This document shows positions 1-11,300 of a stretch of 64,000 nt of DNA, piece after piece. The notes below the pieces were generated by a model, which saw only the letters and a program-made list of their open reading frames with translations, did no database searches and was not told the DNA's origin. This DNA comes from Eutrigla gurnardus (Eukaryota > Chordata > Actinopteri > Perciformes > Triglidae): NCBI GenBank assembly GCA_963514095.1, contig OY741284.1, forward strand, positions 3,558,001 to 3,622,000, in the 5' to 3' direction. Both the position numbers and the translations under genes were made by a program. Position 1 is the stretch's first letter, and each line of letters opens with the position of its first letter.

Positions 1-133
1 AGCATCAAGAGACAAGTAGCCAATCACAAGGAGATCCCTTTCAACGGTTTATTATAAATGTGTTATTTGCATCTTTTATTATAATAAATCACAGAAGACA
101 CTCCACTCACTCTGTGTACCTTTGTGTCCTCAG

Positions 134-3100
134 TCCTCCTGAAGGGTCTCCAGGAGCTGATGGCGTCCTCACAGACCGCATCCGGACCAGGGAGTCCCTC
201 CTCGCTCCAGATCCGGCTCACCCGATTGGAGGAGAGCGGCGGCGGCAGCCCAGCCCCCAGCTCTATGGCGGCGCTGCAGATTCCCATACAGATCCCGCTG
301 CAGATCACACACCTGGGTGAGACCCAAGTCTTACTATGTAGATTTAATGGACTTTCATAAGGACTCCGGCCTTGTTATCCTTTACTAATTCTTTGTAATT
401 CTCCGTCAGCTTCAGATTCTTCAGCAGCAGCCAACGACAGTGAAACCATCACTCTGAACACAGGAGCCCTGCAGACCTTCGAAATCCTGCCTGTAAGCAC
501 AACACATATTTACACCGCTACAATGTCAATACACTCGTTTTGCAGCAGCAATTATTTTCTAAATTAGTATGCATGGTTTGTAGATACCTAGATAAGCTTA
601 GATATACCTAGAAATACCTGGACACATTTCTAGATTGTAAATATTAGCATCAAAAGACGAAAATAGAAACAAGGTTAAAAGGATGAAGTTGCTTCTCAGT
701 GAGTTGTAGTGATTTCAAAATGAAGCCATGAACCAACGAAGCCTTCAATCCTGAGTCAATGCTTGAAGCTTCACACTCTATGGCGACACCTGCTGGTGAA
801 AGTTAAAGGAGGCACTGTCATGAATTCACATCCACATTTATTAGCTCCCATATTCTATCTTTGGGTGTTGGGTATGAATGAAATATATCACCGAATAAAT
901 AAGCATACATTGGACACTTCATAAATTGAAACAAAGAAAATTATAATAACTTCTTCACAAAATCATAACAAAAATCATAATAAAGTTGCGATTCCGCATG
1001 TGAACATTTCCTGTGTTTGTTCATTGTGGAGGTAGATAATGCTTGGCACGGAAGTGCCGTATCATGCTAGAGATAAACCAGCGTGAAATGAAGCTCCGGA
1101 TGTCACTGATCAAGTCATTGAATGAAGCTCCGATACAAGCTTTGCTTTAGACTGGTTCATTTTTTCAATACAAGCTCCGAAGCAGAGGAATTACAGGCAA
1201 CATCACTGGTTGCATGCAGTTAAATATTGTCATTTTCATGAGAAACCCAATTTCTCCACATTTCATTGGTTTAATTTTTTTTTCCATCCAGAGACGTACT
1301 CTACCTCTACTGACACTTTTAGATCTGCAGACCATCTGTTTCATAGCAACCACACGCAACCAAAGCTCTCGGCTGGAAAAACAAACGCTGCATCTCTCAA
1401 ATGCTCCCAGCTGAGAGAAATCCCAGTTTCATTATTTATCTTCAATTAAAGTTGGATTGTTGTTCAATAAAGATGCTTGAGGGGATTTGAAAACAGCAGT
1501 CAGCTCTGTGCAGTTTACTCCATTTTAATGTTGCTTTTTTAGTACTTTGGGAGACCCCATCTCAGCTTGGTAGCCATGTTTCATATTTACATGAAGGAAG
1601 ATAGAATTCCTCTGTTTTTCTTCTTGGGAGTTTGTAGTTTCTTTATTTTTAAACCCAAAATCAATTGGTAAAGTAGGAATCAGCTACTATAATACATCAC
1701 AGGTCCTTAATAGTGTATTTAACCCCTGAACTGAGAAGAGATGCGTTTCCATCCACCTGTTGTGTCGCTCGGCTGAGGTGTCATGTTTCCATCAGAGCCG
1801 ATAAATCTAATTTGCATTGGGGACGAATACAGATTGAATCTCCCACTAGACCGAAGCCGGATGTTTTTTAGGTCCAGTGGGAAAAGGGACGTCTTGGAAT
1901 AAAAAGTCATTGGTGAACACATTCAGTCAGTTTTCATGAACGGATACATGGAAAATGAGAGTTTTCTTTTTCTTCACAGTCCTTCCACCTGCAGCCCACC
2001 GGCACCCCGGGGACCTACTACCTCCAGACCACGTCCAATCAGGGCCTGCCACTCAGCCTCTCCACCAGTCAAGGCCTCCCGCTCAGCTTATCCAATAACA
2101 ACACGGTTACCCTGACGACGGGCTCCTCGCCTTCATCACATGAACACATCATCCTCCACAGTCTCTCGGTCAGTGTGAGACGTTGTCTGTAACATGAAGT
2201 GTTTCTTTTTTGCATCACACTTCATCCTCCAGTTTCCCTCCTCAGACCGACGGCCTCTGCTCCAGCGACGGTGTCATCATCCAGACGGTCACCTCTGACG
2301 CCACCTCCTCGGATCCTCTCAGCCAATCACAGCTGGTTGTGGAGACAGAGGGGCGGGGCCAGGACGACCACCTTGACGCCACGAGTCTCCTAGAGGCGTC
2401 TGAGAACGTTGTCACGGAAACTCAGGAGTCAATGACGGACGGCTTCAGTGACAAGGTTGATCCAAAATCCAAAAATATTATTGACTATTATTGACATGTG
2501 GGGAAAAAAATTAAGATGCTAAGTTTTTATTCCAATTACAAGCATAATAATAAACCTCAGATGACGGGGTTAATGTTAAATGGAGTTTTCTCTCTTTTGT
2601 TAGTCAATTTTCAGTTTTTGTTGGGAGTCAGAGGTGAAAATTCTGTTCAGAGAAAACAATGTACGAGATGGAAGTTTTAGTCCATTTATGAGATAAAGCT
2701 CACACATTTACAATCATTTATTTTATATGATCTGAAATGGTAAAAAAAAAACCTTGAATATTCTCTGGGGTCATAAAGTCACCCACAACAAGATGAAACA
2801 CAAATGTACAAATGTCAATAGTCTCTGAGATTATAATGGCATACATCTTGCGAGTAAAAAACTGAACATTCTCTGAGATAGTATTAAATTATATAAATAT
2901 ATATATATATATACAGTATATATATATATATATATATAAACACAAATTTCAAAGAAAAATACTTGAATATTATCTGAGATTAATCCAACATCTGAATTTC
3001 TCTGAAATGCTCCTATGTTAGTGCTGTTAAGGTAAGGAAAGCCTCTGAGTGAGGCAATGACGTTGACCCAACATTGCAAAGTGAAGCAACATAGGAATAA

Positions 3101-4115
3101 CACTTGTAGTAAAACAATTTAATAATTTTATAAATGGTTAAAATATTTATAAAAAATATATTTCTTAAAAAAGTAAACAAAAGTTGCTTGTTGATATCGG
3201 TTACTTTATTATAAGAGAGTTTGAAATGTTTCTTGGTAATTTATGACTATCACCTCCCTCCCCTGTATTTCTTGATGTTTTTAATCTACGATGGCCCTAT
3301 TAGGCCACCGTACCTGTGAACAAACAGAACATGGAAGAGCTGTACATTTCTAGATTGAAGTCATGTGTACAGCTGTGTAACGACGACATCTATCTGTGTG
3401 TCAGGAGCTGAATTCTCCATCTGTTGAGGGTGCACAGGTGCATTCTGGGATAACATCCGGCAGCACCGTGCTGATTGTGTCACCTCCCAACATCAGCAGT
3501 ACACTGACAGGTAGCACACACACACACACACTCCTATGGACCTCTGACCTTAAGGGCTGAATATCACTTGTCATTTTTCTAAATGTATGCCGATATTTTC
3601 AGCACTAACAAATGCTAAAATAACAAATAACAAAACATACTTCACAATGACTTCATAAAAGAGATAAACCAAGAATAATAGCTCATTAATCAATCTGAAT
3701 CAATCAATCTGTATCCACAGCATTCTATTTAATATAGCTGCACAATACAAAGGTAAAAACAAAAAAAACAAAAAGCTGAAAATTCTGAGCTTTTCAAATT
3801 AAAAGCATAATAATAAACCTCAGAAGAATATTAGAGAAAAAAAAAGATTCTATTTTCTTTAACTGTTGAACGTTGAATGACGTTTTCTTTTTTATTAGTC
3901 GCTTTCCAGTTTTTTTCAGCCATTTATGCTGCCAGAGATAAACAAAACATTCAACCTTATTTAAATTGAATCTTTTTTTTTTGTTTTTTTTTGCAAAAAT
4001 CAATACTTTTATTCAGCAGCCTTGAATGTATTGTATTTAAGAATTATTCCTCGACATAAATTGTTTGTCTGTGTCCTCAGATCCGATCCTGGAGAACCAG
4101 GAAGGCTGCGACTGA
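134..4115 (+). CDS. dmtf1: Cyclin D-binding Myb-like transcription factor 1, 3' coding exons (partial)
   Basis: This is the C-terminal part of DMTF1 (DMP1), a nuclear Myb-like transcription factor that binds D-type cyclins and activates the ARF-p53 axis. The Myb repeats lie upstream of the window. Six exons join in frame: 134-316, 410-492, 1980-2174 (an alternative in-frame donor gives 2168), 2246-2455, 3405-3510 and 4081-4115. All have AG acceptors and GT donors. Recognition rests on family motifs seen in order: LQTFEILP, SFHLQPTGTPGTYYLQT, HIILHSLS, VIIQTVTSD, VLIVSPP and the terminal TDPIL. The product is rich in Ser, Thr and Gln, as expected of the family's transactivation tail. The stop comes soon after DPILENQEGCD, whereas the mammalian protein runs about 25 residues further. 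An in-frame open stretch follows the stop (see findings). Identity is confident; the exact C-terminus is less so. Confidence 0.9.
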
Positions 4116-4458
4116 TCTGGACGATGGGAGGACGCCACTTCCTGTCCCTCTGTGTTGGACCCGGTGACGCTGCTGCAGCAGGTCAACAACGAGGGTCGCC
4201 TGTCTGCTCTTTTAAACCAGGACGTGAACGCGTTGAACAGACTTGCTGGTTGTAAATGAACTGTTTAACCAGTGTGAGCGTGTTTGAGGCTTCGTGCTGA
4301 ACCCTGGATGAAATGTGAACGCAGCGCTATGACGCCGACGGACGTCCTGCAGCGCCAAAGAGACTCTGCAGACGGAACCTCATGTTCATACATGTGTATG
4401 GTGAAATACACAAGACGAGGCAAACTGGAGGATTTTGTCTTGTGATTCTGAAAATAAA
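4116..4458 (+). other. dmtf1 3' UTR with in-frame downstream ORF
   Basis: The sequence after the dmtf1 TGA stays open in the same frame for 46 more codons, to a TGA at 4254-4256. The stretch 4155-4253 reads like protein (VTLLQQVNNEGRLSALLNQ). It may be a former coding tail cut by a nonsense mutation, or a readthrough extension. The UTR then runs to a polyadenylation signal. Confidence 0.5.
4453..4458 (+). terminator. Polyadenylation signal of dmtf1
   Basis: An AATAAA hexamer lies about 340 bases after the dmtf1 stop codon and is the first canonical hexamer downstream of it. Confidence 0.6.
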
Positions 4459-5390
4459 CTATTTCAGGTCATTTTTCTCTTTCATTTAAGATACCCCTGA
4501 TCAAATTCAGCAGGTGATATGTCTTAATAGGGCCCCTTAATCATACAAAATGGGTTATGATGTGTGAATGGGGCCCGTCAGATAAATGGTTGTTATATCA
4601 CTTTCAATGTCAAATTGACATCTTACTCTATGTCAAGTGACATAGTGGTCAGTTGATATACTGTCATACTTATAGTGTAGTATGAGATTTACTTGTATAA
4701 ATAAACATAAAAATGACAGAACTTTATGACAATTGACATGGTCATTTTGTATATCTGTCAAGTATTACATCATCAGTTTTGAAAAAAAAAGAACCTCCTA
4801 AAAATGTTACAAATTCCCAATAATGTAATAAGGTATTACATTATTCGTCCATCACAATAATTTGACACGACTCACTCCCATCCAGCTGAAGCGGCAAACC
4901 ACTTCCCTGAGAAGAGATGCTCCCTCTCTCTCCTCAGGCAAATCAGGCATCCAACATCGTCGCCAGTCCTTAAGAGATTAAAACACATTGACAATTGACA
5001 TTTATCGACTGTTAATGTGTCACACTTATGTAATCTAGCTACACAGGACTTTGACAAATGTGTGTCCCATCTAGGGTTCTCACGATACTAGAATTTGAAA
5101 GTCGATACCAATACCTAGGAAGATACTCGATACCACAGGGAGAAAATTAATAACATGAAGAGGTGGATTTTTTAAAATAAAGATTAGAACAAAACAAGCA
5201 ACATCAATTACAATTTTTAAAAAGTCCTCATCCATGAAAAAAAAAGAAAACACGTTAACATAACTTGGGGTGTGTAAACATATTATAAGTATTCAGCTAG
5301 AGTCCTGTTTATTTCCTGTTTCTGGTGACTTGGCACCATATTAACGTATAATAACAATAGAGTTGGTAGAGCAGGCTGCATCGTTTCTGT
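4459..5390. other. Intergenic, no gene seen
   Basis: AT-rich spacer without a supported exon. Around 5075-5145 a TAGGGTTCTCACGATAC-type stretch resembles the end of a fish hAT-like miniature element, but I found no matching second end. Confidence 0.4.
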
Positions 5391-5391
5391 C

Positions 5392-5518
5392 TAAAAAGTC
5401 GAAATTATGAGATAAAAAAAGTCCAAATTAGATAAAAAGTCGAAATAATGAGATAAAAAGTTGAAATTATGAGATAAAAGTCGAAAAAGTTGATAAAAAG
5501 TCAAAATTATGAGATACA
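5392..5518. repeat. Degenerate short tandem repeat (AAAAGTCGAAATTATGAGAT-like)
   Basis: A unit of about 18-24 bases built on AAAAGTCGAAATTATGAGAT recurs about six times with indels. It directly precedes the Gypsy-like element. Confidence 0.6.
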
Positions 5519-5722
5519 AACTGCGCATGCGCTGCAACGGCGCTGTCTTCAGAGGACCCTTCATCACCTCGCCAGAACAACCATGGCATGCGTGCTAGAG
5601 ATACGCAATTTTAAACAATGTAACCACTACAGCATTACAGGTGAAAAACTGCATTGGCCGAACATTATCTGACTGGGTCTCCTCATTTCTGGACGCCTCG
5701 ACCGCTCGGGCGACTTGACAAG

Positions 5723-5734
5723 TGGTGTCAGAAG
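5723..5734 (+). promoter_or_regulatory. Candidate tRNA primer-binding site of the LTR element
   Basis: TGGTGTCAGAAG begins with the TGG that pairs with a tRNA CCA end. It lies two bases after a CA dinucleotide that could end the 5' LTR, and just before the gag start. The priming tRNA was not determined. Confidence 0.5.
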
Positions 5735-5765
5735 AAAGGTTTTGAGAACGCATGAGGAGGAAATA

Positions 5766-6578
5766 ATGACCAGGGGAAAGAAAGCGGAGCAACTTGAAGA
5801 GCCAGGTACTACAGCTGATCAGCAGGGGGCAGCAGCAGCAAAGAAGCCCGACAAGCTGGAGGAATTGAGTAACCTGGTAAGGTCACTGGTCTCCTCCCAA
5901 GCATCTAGAGACCAGCAGATGGAAAAAGAGTCTGCACGCCAAGATCAGAGATGGAGGAGCATGCAGCACCAGTTTCCGCAGATCCAAGCACAGGTGAAAG
6001 ACTTACGAGACGAAGTGGAGAACAGCCAAGAAAATAATAATGATGGTGATCATGAGGATGCAGATGATGCTGGTAGTGGAACGCGAGGGGGGATGGCCAG
6101 CCAAGCCATCCAGCAGAATGAGTTGCCACCGGTGAGGATGCCACACATCCATCGTGAGCCTAGGCTGATTCCACTCTCGCCTGATGATGACATTGAGCAC
6201 TATTTGACAATGTTTGAAACAATGGCCGCTGCCTGTCGTTGGCCAAAAGAAGAGTGGGCTATTCAGCTGATCCCTCTGCTCACAGGTAAAGCACGTAGTG
6301 CCTATGTTCTCATGGACATGGCTGATACAGAAGACTATGGGAAAATCAAAGAAGTCATTTTGGCAAAATATGAAATCACAGCCGACACCTACAGAAGAAG
6401 GTTTCGGTCCCTTGACATCAATGAAGAGGAAACCCCATGGGAGCTGTACGTCCGCCTGAAAGATCTGTTTAATAAGTGGGTCAAACCAGAGAACTCCACA
6501 GTGAAGGGAATCTCAGAACTGTTGATTTTGGAACAATTTTTGAGGATGGTCCCGTTCACGGATCCACACCTCCCCTAA
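5766..6578 (+). pseudogene. Gag (SCAN-like capsid) of Gmr1-like element, broken
   Basis: The first ATG of the open frame is at 5766 (MTRGKKAEQLEEP). The N-terminal half is charged with coiled-coil character. About residues 125-270 form a capsid/SCAN-like helical domain with IEHYLTMFETMAAACRW, WAIQLIPLLTGKARSAY, VILAKYEITADTYRRRF and LLILEQFLRMV. The frame stops at 6578. The expected SCAN tail (SAEDAARLAEVFLSAR) continues in another frame at about 6584-6700, so a frameshift with a small deletion has broken the gene. No CCHC knuckle is visible. This is a capsid relic of a retrotransposon, not a host SCAN-zinc finger gene. Confidence 0.75.
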
Positions 6579-6639
6579 CGTCTGCAGAAGATGCCGCTCG
6601 ACTGGCAGAGGTATTTCTGTCTGCAAGGACGGGGTCCAG

Positions 6640-6962
6640 GAGAACCATCTTTGGCCGAGACAACTACGCCGGACGCAGTAAGTCCACTGGGGGTGAAAGG
6701 GGTGGTCCAAATTCCCTCTGATATAGCCACATTGCAGCAAGCTGACTCAACATTAAAGCTGTGGTTTGACAGGGTCTCAGAGGTTGAGGGTGTGACTCAG
6801 GGCGAGGCAGATTGTTTAACAGACACAAAATATGTTGTTAAAAATGGGATTCTTTACCAGCGTCAAGGCAAAATTGAGGCCTTGGTTTTGCCACAGGCGC
6901 TCACACAGAAGGTAATGGAGCTAGGGCATTCTATCCCGTGTGAGCGCCTGTGGCAAAATTGA
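6640..6962 (+). pseudogene. Pol fragment upstream of integrase, interrupted by a duplication
   Basis: The frame at 6591-6962 contains VQIPSDIATLQQADSTLKLW and KYVVKNGILYQRQ, a leader typical of the region before the HHCC zinc finger of Gypsy integrases. It ends because a 71-base segment is repeated with an inverted 14-base insert at 6938-6951. The shift forces the next frame to start anew at 6940. Protease and RT, which a standard Gypsy order would place here, are missing. Confidence 0.6.
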
Positions 6963-7022
6963 GGCCTTGGTTTTGCCACAGGCGCTCACACAGAAGGTAA
7001 TGGAGCTAGGGCATTCTATCCC
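6867..7022. repeat. 71-bp tandem duplication with inverted joint (template-switch scar)
   Basis: The segment 6867-6937 is repeated at 6952-7022. The 14-base joint plus its flank (6938-6958) is the exact reverse complement of 6886-6906. The direct-inverted-direct arrangement shifts the frame by 85 bases. Confidence 0.85.
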
Positions 7023-7947
7023 TTGGGCAGGTCACCTAGCGTTCCAAAAATCACTCAGCCGGATTAGCAGTAGGTTCGTGTGGCCGGGCATGTACACCAG
7101 TGTCAAAGACTTCTGTGCTGCATGTGAGACATGTCAGCTAACATCGCCTAGGGGAGTAGCTCGGGCTCAGCTTCGGCCACTACCAGTCATTGATATACCA
7201 TTTGACAGAATGGGCATGGATGTGGTGGGGCCCCTTGAGAGGAGTGCAGGGGGAAATCGGTACATCTTGGTTATATGTGACTACGCCACTCGATACCCAG
7301 AAACTTTTGCCCTTAGATCTGTTAAGGCCAGGCAGGTTGCCAACTGTCTTCTCCAGCTTTTTTCAAGGGTGGGCATACCTAGAGAGGTCCTCACAGACTG
7401 TGGCACAAACCTTCTGTCTAAACTTTTGAGGCAGGTGTATCAGCTGCTAGGAGTGAAGGGTATTAAGACCACCCCATACCACCCCCGTACGGACGGTCTG
7501 GTGGAGAGGTTCAATCAGACTCTTAAGAGCATGCAACGAAAGTTTGTCTCCCACACAGGCGCAGATTGGGATCAGGGGCTGCCGTACTTACTCTTTGCCT
7601 ATCGGGATGTGCCACAGTCTTCAACAGGGTTCTCGCCTTTTGAACTGCTCTATGGGCGGCAGGTGAGGGGGCTGCTTGATCTCCTGAAGGAGCACTGGGA
7701 GAACCCAAGGGCCGAACAGGAGAATGTGGTAGCTTATGTGATGAAGATGAGAGAACGATTGGAGCAGATGACAGCTCTGGCAGAGGAACACATGAAGTCG
7801 GCACAAGCCAATCAGAAGACCTGGAATGACAAGAAGGCGAGAGACAGAACTTTCCATCCGGGCCAGAAGGTGCTGCTGTTGCTTCCCACCAGTGACAGTA
7901 AGCTGTTGGCCAGATGGCAGGGGCCTTATGAGATCACGCCAGGGTAA
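6940..7947 (+). pseudogene. Ty3/Gypsy integrase (zinc finger plus DDE core)
   Basis: The 335-residue frame carries the HHCC zinc-binding module (HSIPWAGH ... CAACETC) and a retroviral-type integrase core. Visible acidic residues are the Asp of GMDVVGPL, the Asp of VLTDCGTN and the Glu of GLVERFNQTLKSM. A GPY/F-like end (LARWQGPYEI) follows, where the frame stops at 7947. The natural continuation (KVTYELYMHDKLKKHQ, 7945-8028) is in another frame, so a small indel near 7940 truncates the C-terminus. The catalytic residues look intact, but the element lacks other functions. Confidence 0.8.
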
Positions 7948-8138
7948 AGTCACCTATGAACTGTACATGCATGACAAATTGAAGAAGCATCAGTGTTTCC
8001 ATGTTAACCTGTTGAGAGTTTCAGGAACCTGAACAGCCAACCCAGCAGCTGGTCCAGCAGCACCTTTTCATCTGTCCGGGCACTGAAGAGGAGGGGTGTG
8101 AGCAATCATTCCCCACAAAGGTTTCTGAGACTGCTGGG

Positions 8139-8393
8139 ATGGATGTGTCCCATCTACAACCTGTCCAGCAGAGGGAGATAAAAGCATTGCTGGATTCAGA
8201 GCTGTTCCAAGAGAAACCGGGCTTCACAACCCTGGTCCAGCACAAAGTGCACCTGAAAGCAGATGCTATATCCCGTCGCAAGTCCTACAGGATTCCTGAA
8301 AGGTTGGTGCCAAAGCTCAAGGAGGAGATGGACCTGATGATGCAATTGGGCATCACAATTGGGCTCCACACTCACACAGGTAAGGGGAGGTGA
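8139..8393 (+). pseudogene. RT-proximal pol remnant of the Gmr1-like element
   Basis: The frame contains LQPVQQREIKALLDSELFQE and YRIPERLVPKLKEEMDLMM. The second part resembles the lead-in of Gypsy reverse transcriptases, where the substrate loop precedes the first RT motif. It lies downstream of integrase. The sequence is cut off before any catalytic RT motif. Confidence 0.5.
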
Positions 8394-11300
8394 AGGGGAT
8401 GAACACTTCCACCTTCACTCATCTTTTGTTTCAAGTCCATATTAGAGTTGTGTGGCGCCGGAGTTTACATGGTCGCATACTGCCGTTAGCTAGCACCTCT
8501 GGCAAATAACACACTGTGGCAGCGGAGCATCGTCAGGACCAATGAAAGAAAAACCAAACTTTAAATAATCAGAGTCATACTTCCTCCGTTTTCTGCTCGC
8601 CTCTGTACTCACTCTCACTTTCACCTGAGGTACTAAAAATCGATCCATTTTCAGCTGTAGTTGGTGTAGTTAGCTGTAGTTAACCAGATGATAGAATTTT
8701 TTCCTTTCTTTTCGCGCCTCCCCTGAAGTCCTCTCGCGCCCCCCTGGGGAGGCGCGCCTCACACTTGGAAAACCGCTGAGAGGAAATGCAGACACAGGTG
8801 TTGGGAAGCAAACAGTTTTCGACTGTGCCTATGTGCCCTTGTAGTTTGATGTGGTTACATGTATTATGAGTTAAAGTGATTGCCGCTGAATGATAAACAA
8901 AGGAAAATAAACCTACAAGATAATTGTAACATTACTGAACTCTCCGTTTGCTATGTTCGAGCACACTGGGCGCACGTCTAAATCTAATCCAGCGTAATTG
9001 CAGCCAGACTAGATGTCATGTAGGACTTAGTCAGTACATTGGGGTTGAATTGTTATACAAAGACATTTACTATGAAAATTACGCAATTATTTAAACAAAA
9101 CAATCATTAAAAAAACAAAATGTTCTTTTTAATATTAGATAGGGCTGTCACAATATCAGATTTGTACTAGGCAATTATTGTGACGGAAATAATATAACAA
9201 CGATATTAGAAAATCCATCAAGAATATTAAAAATATCTACAAAATTGTAAAAAAAATAATACTATCAGTCAAACTCATCTTTTCCTCTGTTTGTGTGTTT
9301 TATTTCTGTTTTGGACAAATGGAATGGATTATCTTCACAATATTGTATAATATTAACATGATATGAATATTATATTAAATATCAGTTATTGCCAATATAT
9401 GTCACCCACAGTGTCGTCACATATTTATACATTATAATAATTATTCAAATGAATAATAATAATAATAATACTAACAACAATAATAAGAATAATATGCATA
9501 TATTCTTGATAATAAAATGAATCTAATTATAATATAAGTTGATAATATGGACTTATTCATTTATTTATAAAATAATTATTACTATTGATAACTGGCTGAT
9601 CATCAGAAATATCAGATTTAAAAAATGTTTTACTGTCAAGATAAAGACAGGAGTAAAACCTGAGGATGTTGTGTTGCATTTAAATACACTGTAAATATCA
9701 GCAGTTTGCCCTCTGTGTTGTATCAAAACAGAATAAATGTCATAATTACCAAAATGCAGAAGGAGGTCTTGGTGAAACATTGTCACACGTCAGGAGGAAG
9801 TTCTGCAGAATTAACTTTAATTCCCTTAAAAACAGAGTTTTGATCAGCTTCAGATTATTTTCGTTGTGAATGAACTCAACAGAGTATAAGAGAATACTTT
9901 CTCAAAGGTTGAAAGATTGAGCTACAAAATTAACAACATTCTTTCATAATATGTAGCAGCAAATGAGCAGCAGTGAATCTAAAGCCACGTAAAAGTAAAA
10001 AATAATAATGATCACAAAACTGAAATCTGATGAACTACATGATCAGACTTTACAGATTACATTTCACCTGAGTATTTTTATTTTTGGGTGCTTAAGTACA
10101 CTTTTTTCATAGTATTTCTTCTTGTACGGAATATTGTCATGTGTTTCGTGTGTTGATACTATACTACTTGATAGAAGCATTTAGATGATTCTATAAAAAA
10201 TAATCAGAAGAATGTGTATAGAAGTAGTCTACTCACTGTGCTGCACAGCTGTTATTCTTTTTAAACTTTTTTTATGTGCTGACAGATGAATGGATAAAAT
10301 TGCTTATGTATCAAACAAACATCATCCAGTGTGAGGATTACCGGTTGCACTGATTCCTCTCCTGCACAAACCGTGTTTGACGTTGTCAGACGTTGTGAAA
10401 GTGACAGTGATCAGAAAGTTAGAATTGACACCTAAGTATTTATTTTACTTCTCTCTTGATATGTTTTATTTATTTACTGCTAATGATGATAATTTAGGTT
10501 GTTTATCTGCAACACCCACATTTCCCCTCTGGAGATTAATGAAGGCTTATCTTCTTTTTTATTGTCAACCTTTCCTCCAGATTAAAAAACACAAGAATTC
10601 ACAATGAGAACATTTAAGTAAACTTCTTTGTATTTTTTCAGGGTTTTTTGTACTTTTAATGCTCTTCCTTTGAGAACCAGTTCACCGGCCCAGTAGGATT
10701 CAGCAACACTGTGGTGTTTTACAGTTCAATGAAACATGAAACAGAAATGTCAAATAAACATGAATGAGGTCTAGTGTTTCAGGTGTGACTGAAGCCCGAA
10801 GTCACGACAGTTACAACGTGGCATTTTGTTACCGGATGATAAATCACATCACACGGTACAAAAGTAGAAAAAATAGTCAAAGATATTTAGCAAACGTTAA
10901 AATGAGGAGGAGAAATGTGCAGAAGGCCACAGGATGAGTTCACTGACCTCTGATAAAACCGGCATCACACCTGTTGCGTCGTCATTGGAGCTGCTCTGAA
11001 CATCTGTGTGTGAATACTGTATATAAATATATACTGTATATAAATATATACTGTGTACAGATACTGTATGAGCTGAAGGTTCAGCTGTCTCACCTCGCAC
11101 ACAGAGGTCACACATCACACATTCAGGTTGTTTCACTTCTGTTCACCCCCTCCCCCCAACCCCCACAATCTGTCGATGACGTCATTTGGAGTGATAAATC
11201 AAACGCACCTTAGTGAGTTCAGATGGATGATTAATGTGCGGCATCCCCTGGAGCGCTTAATTTCAACACTCGACGACTGTAACCTCCTTTTTTCTAGTTG

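Larger units (their letters stand above)
5519..8393 (+). mobile_element. Decayed Gmr1-like Ty3/Gypsy LTR retrotransposon
   Basis: A defective LTR element. From 5' to 3' I see a probable partial 5' LTR ending in CA at 5720, a primer-binding-site-like TGGTGTCAGAAG at 5723-5734, a SCAN-like Gag (5766-6578, then frameshifted), an integrase with zinc finger and DDE core (about 6720-7947), its frameshifted C-terminus, and a short reading frame resembling the segment just before reverse transcriptase (8139-8383). Protease and the RT/RNase H catalytic core are absent, and no 3' LTR was found. Integrase ahead of the RT-side sequence is the domain order known for Gmr1-like elements, whose capsid is related to the vertebrate SCAN domain. 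The copy cannot move on its own. Confidence 0.75.

Noticed and set aside
2831..4003. Minus-strand frames within dmtf1 introns
   Set aside because: AT-rich, low-complexity translations with no recognisable domain.
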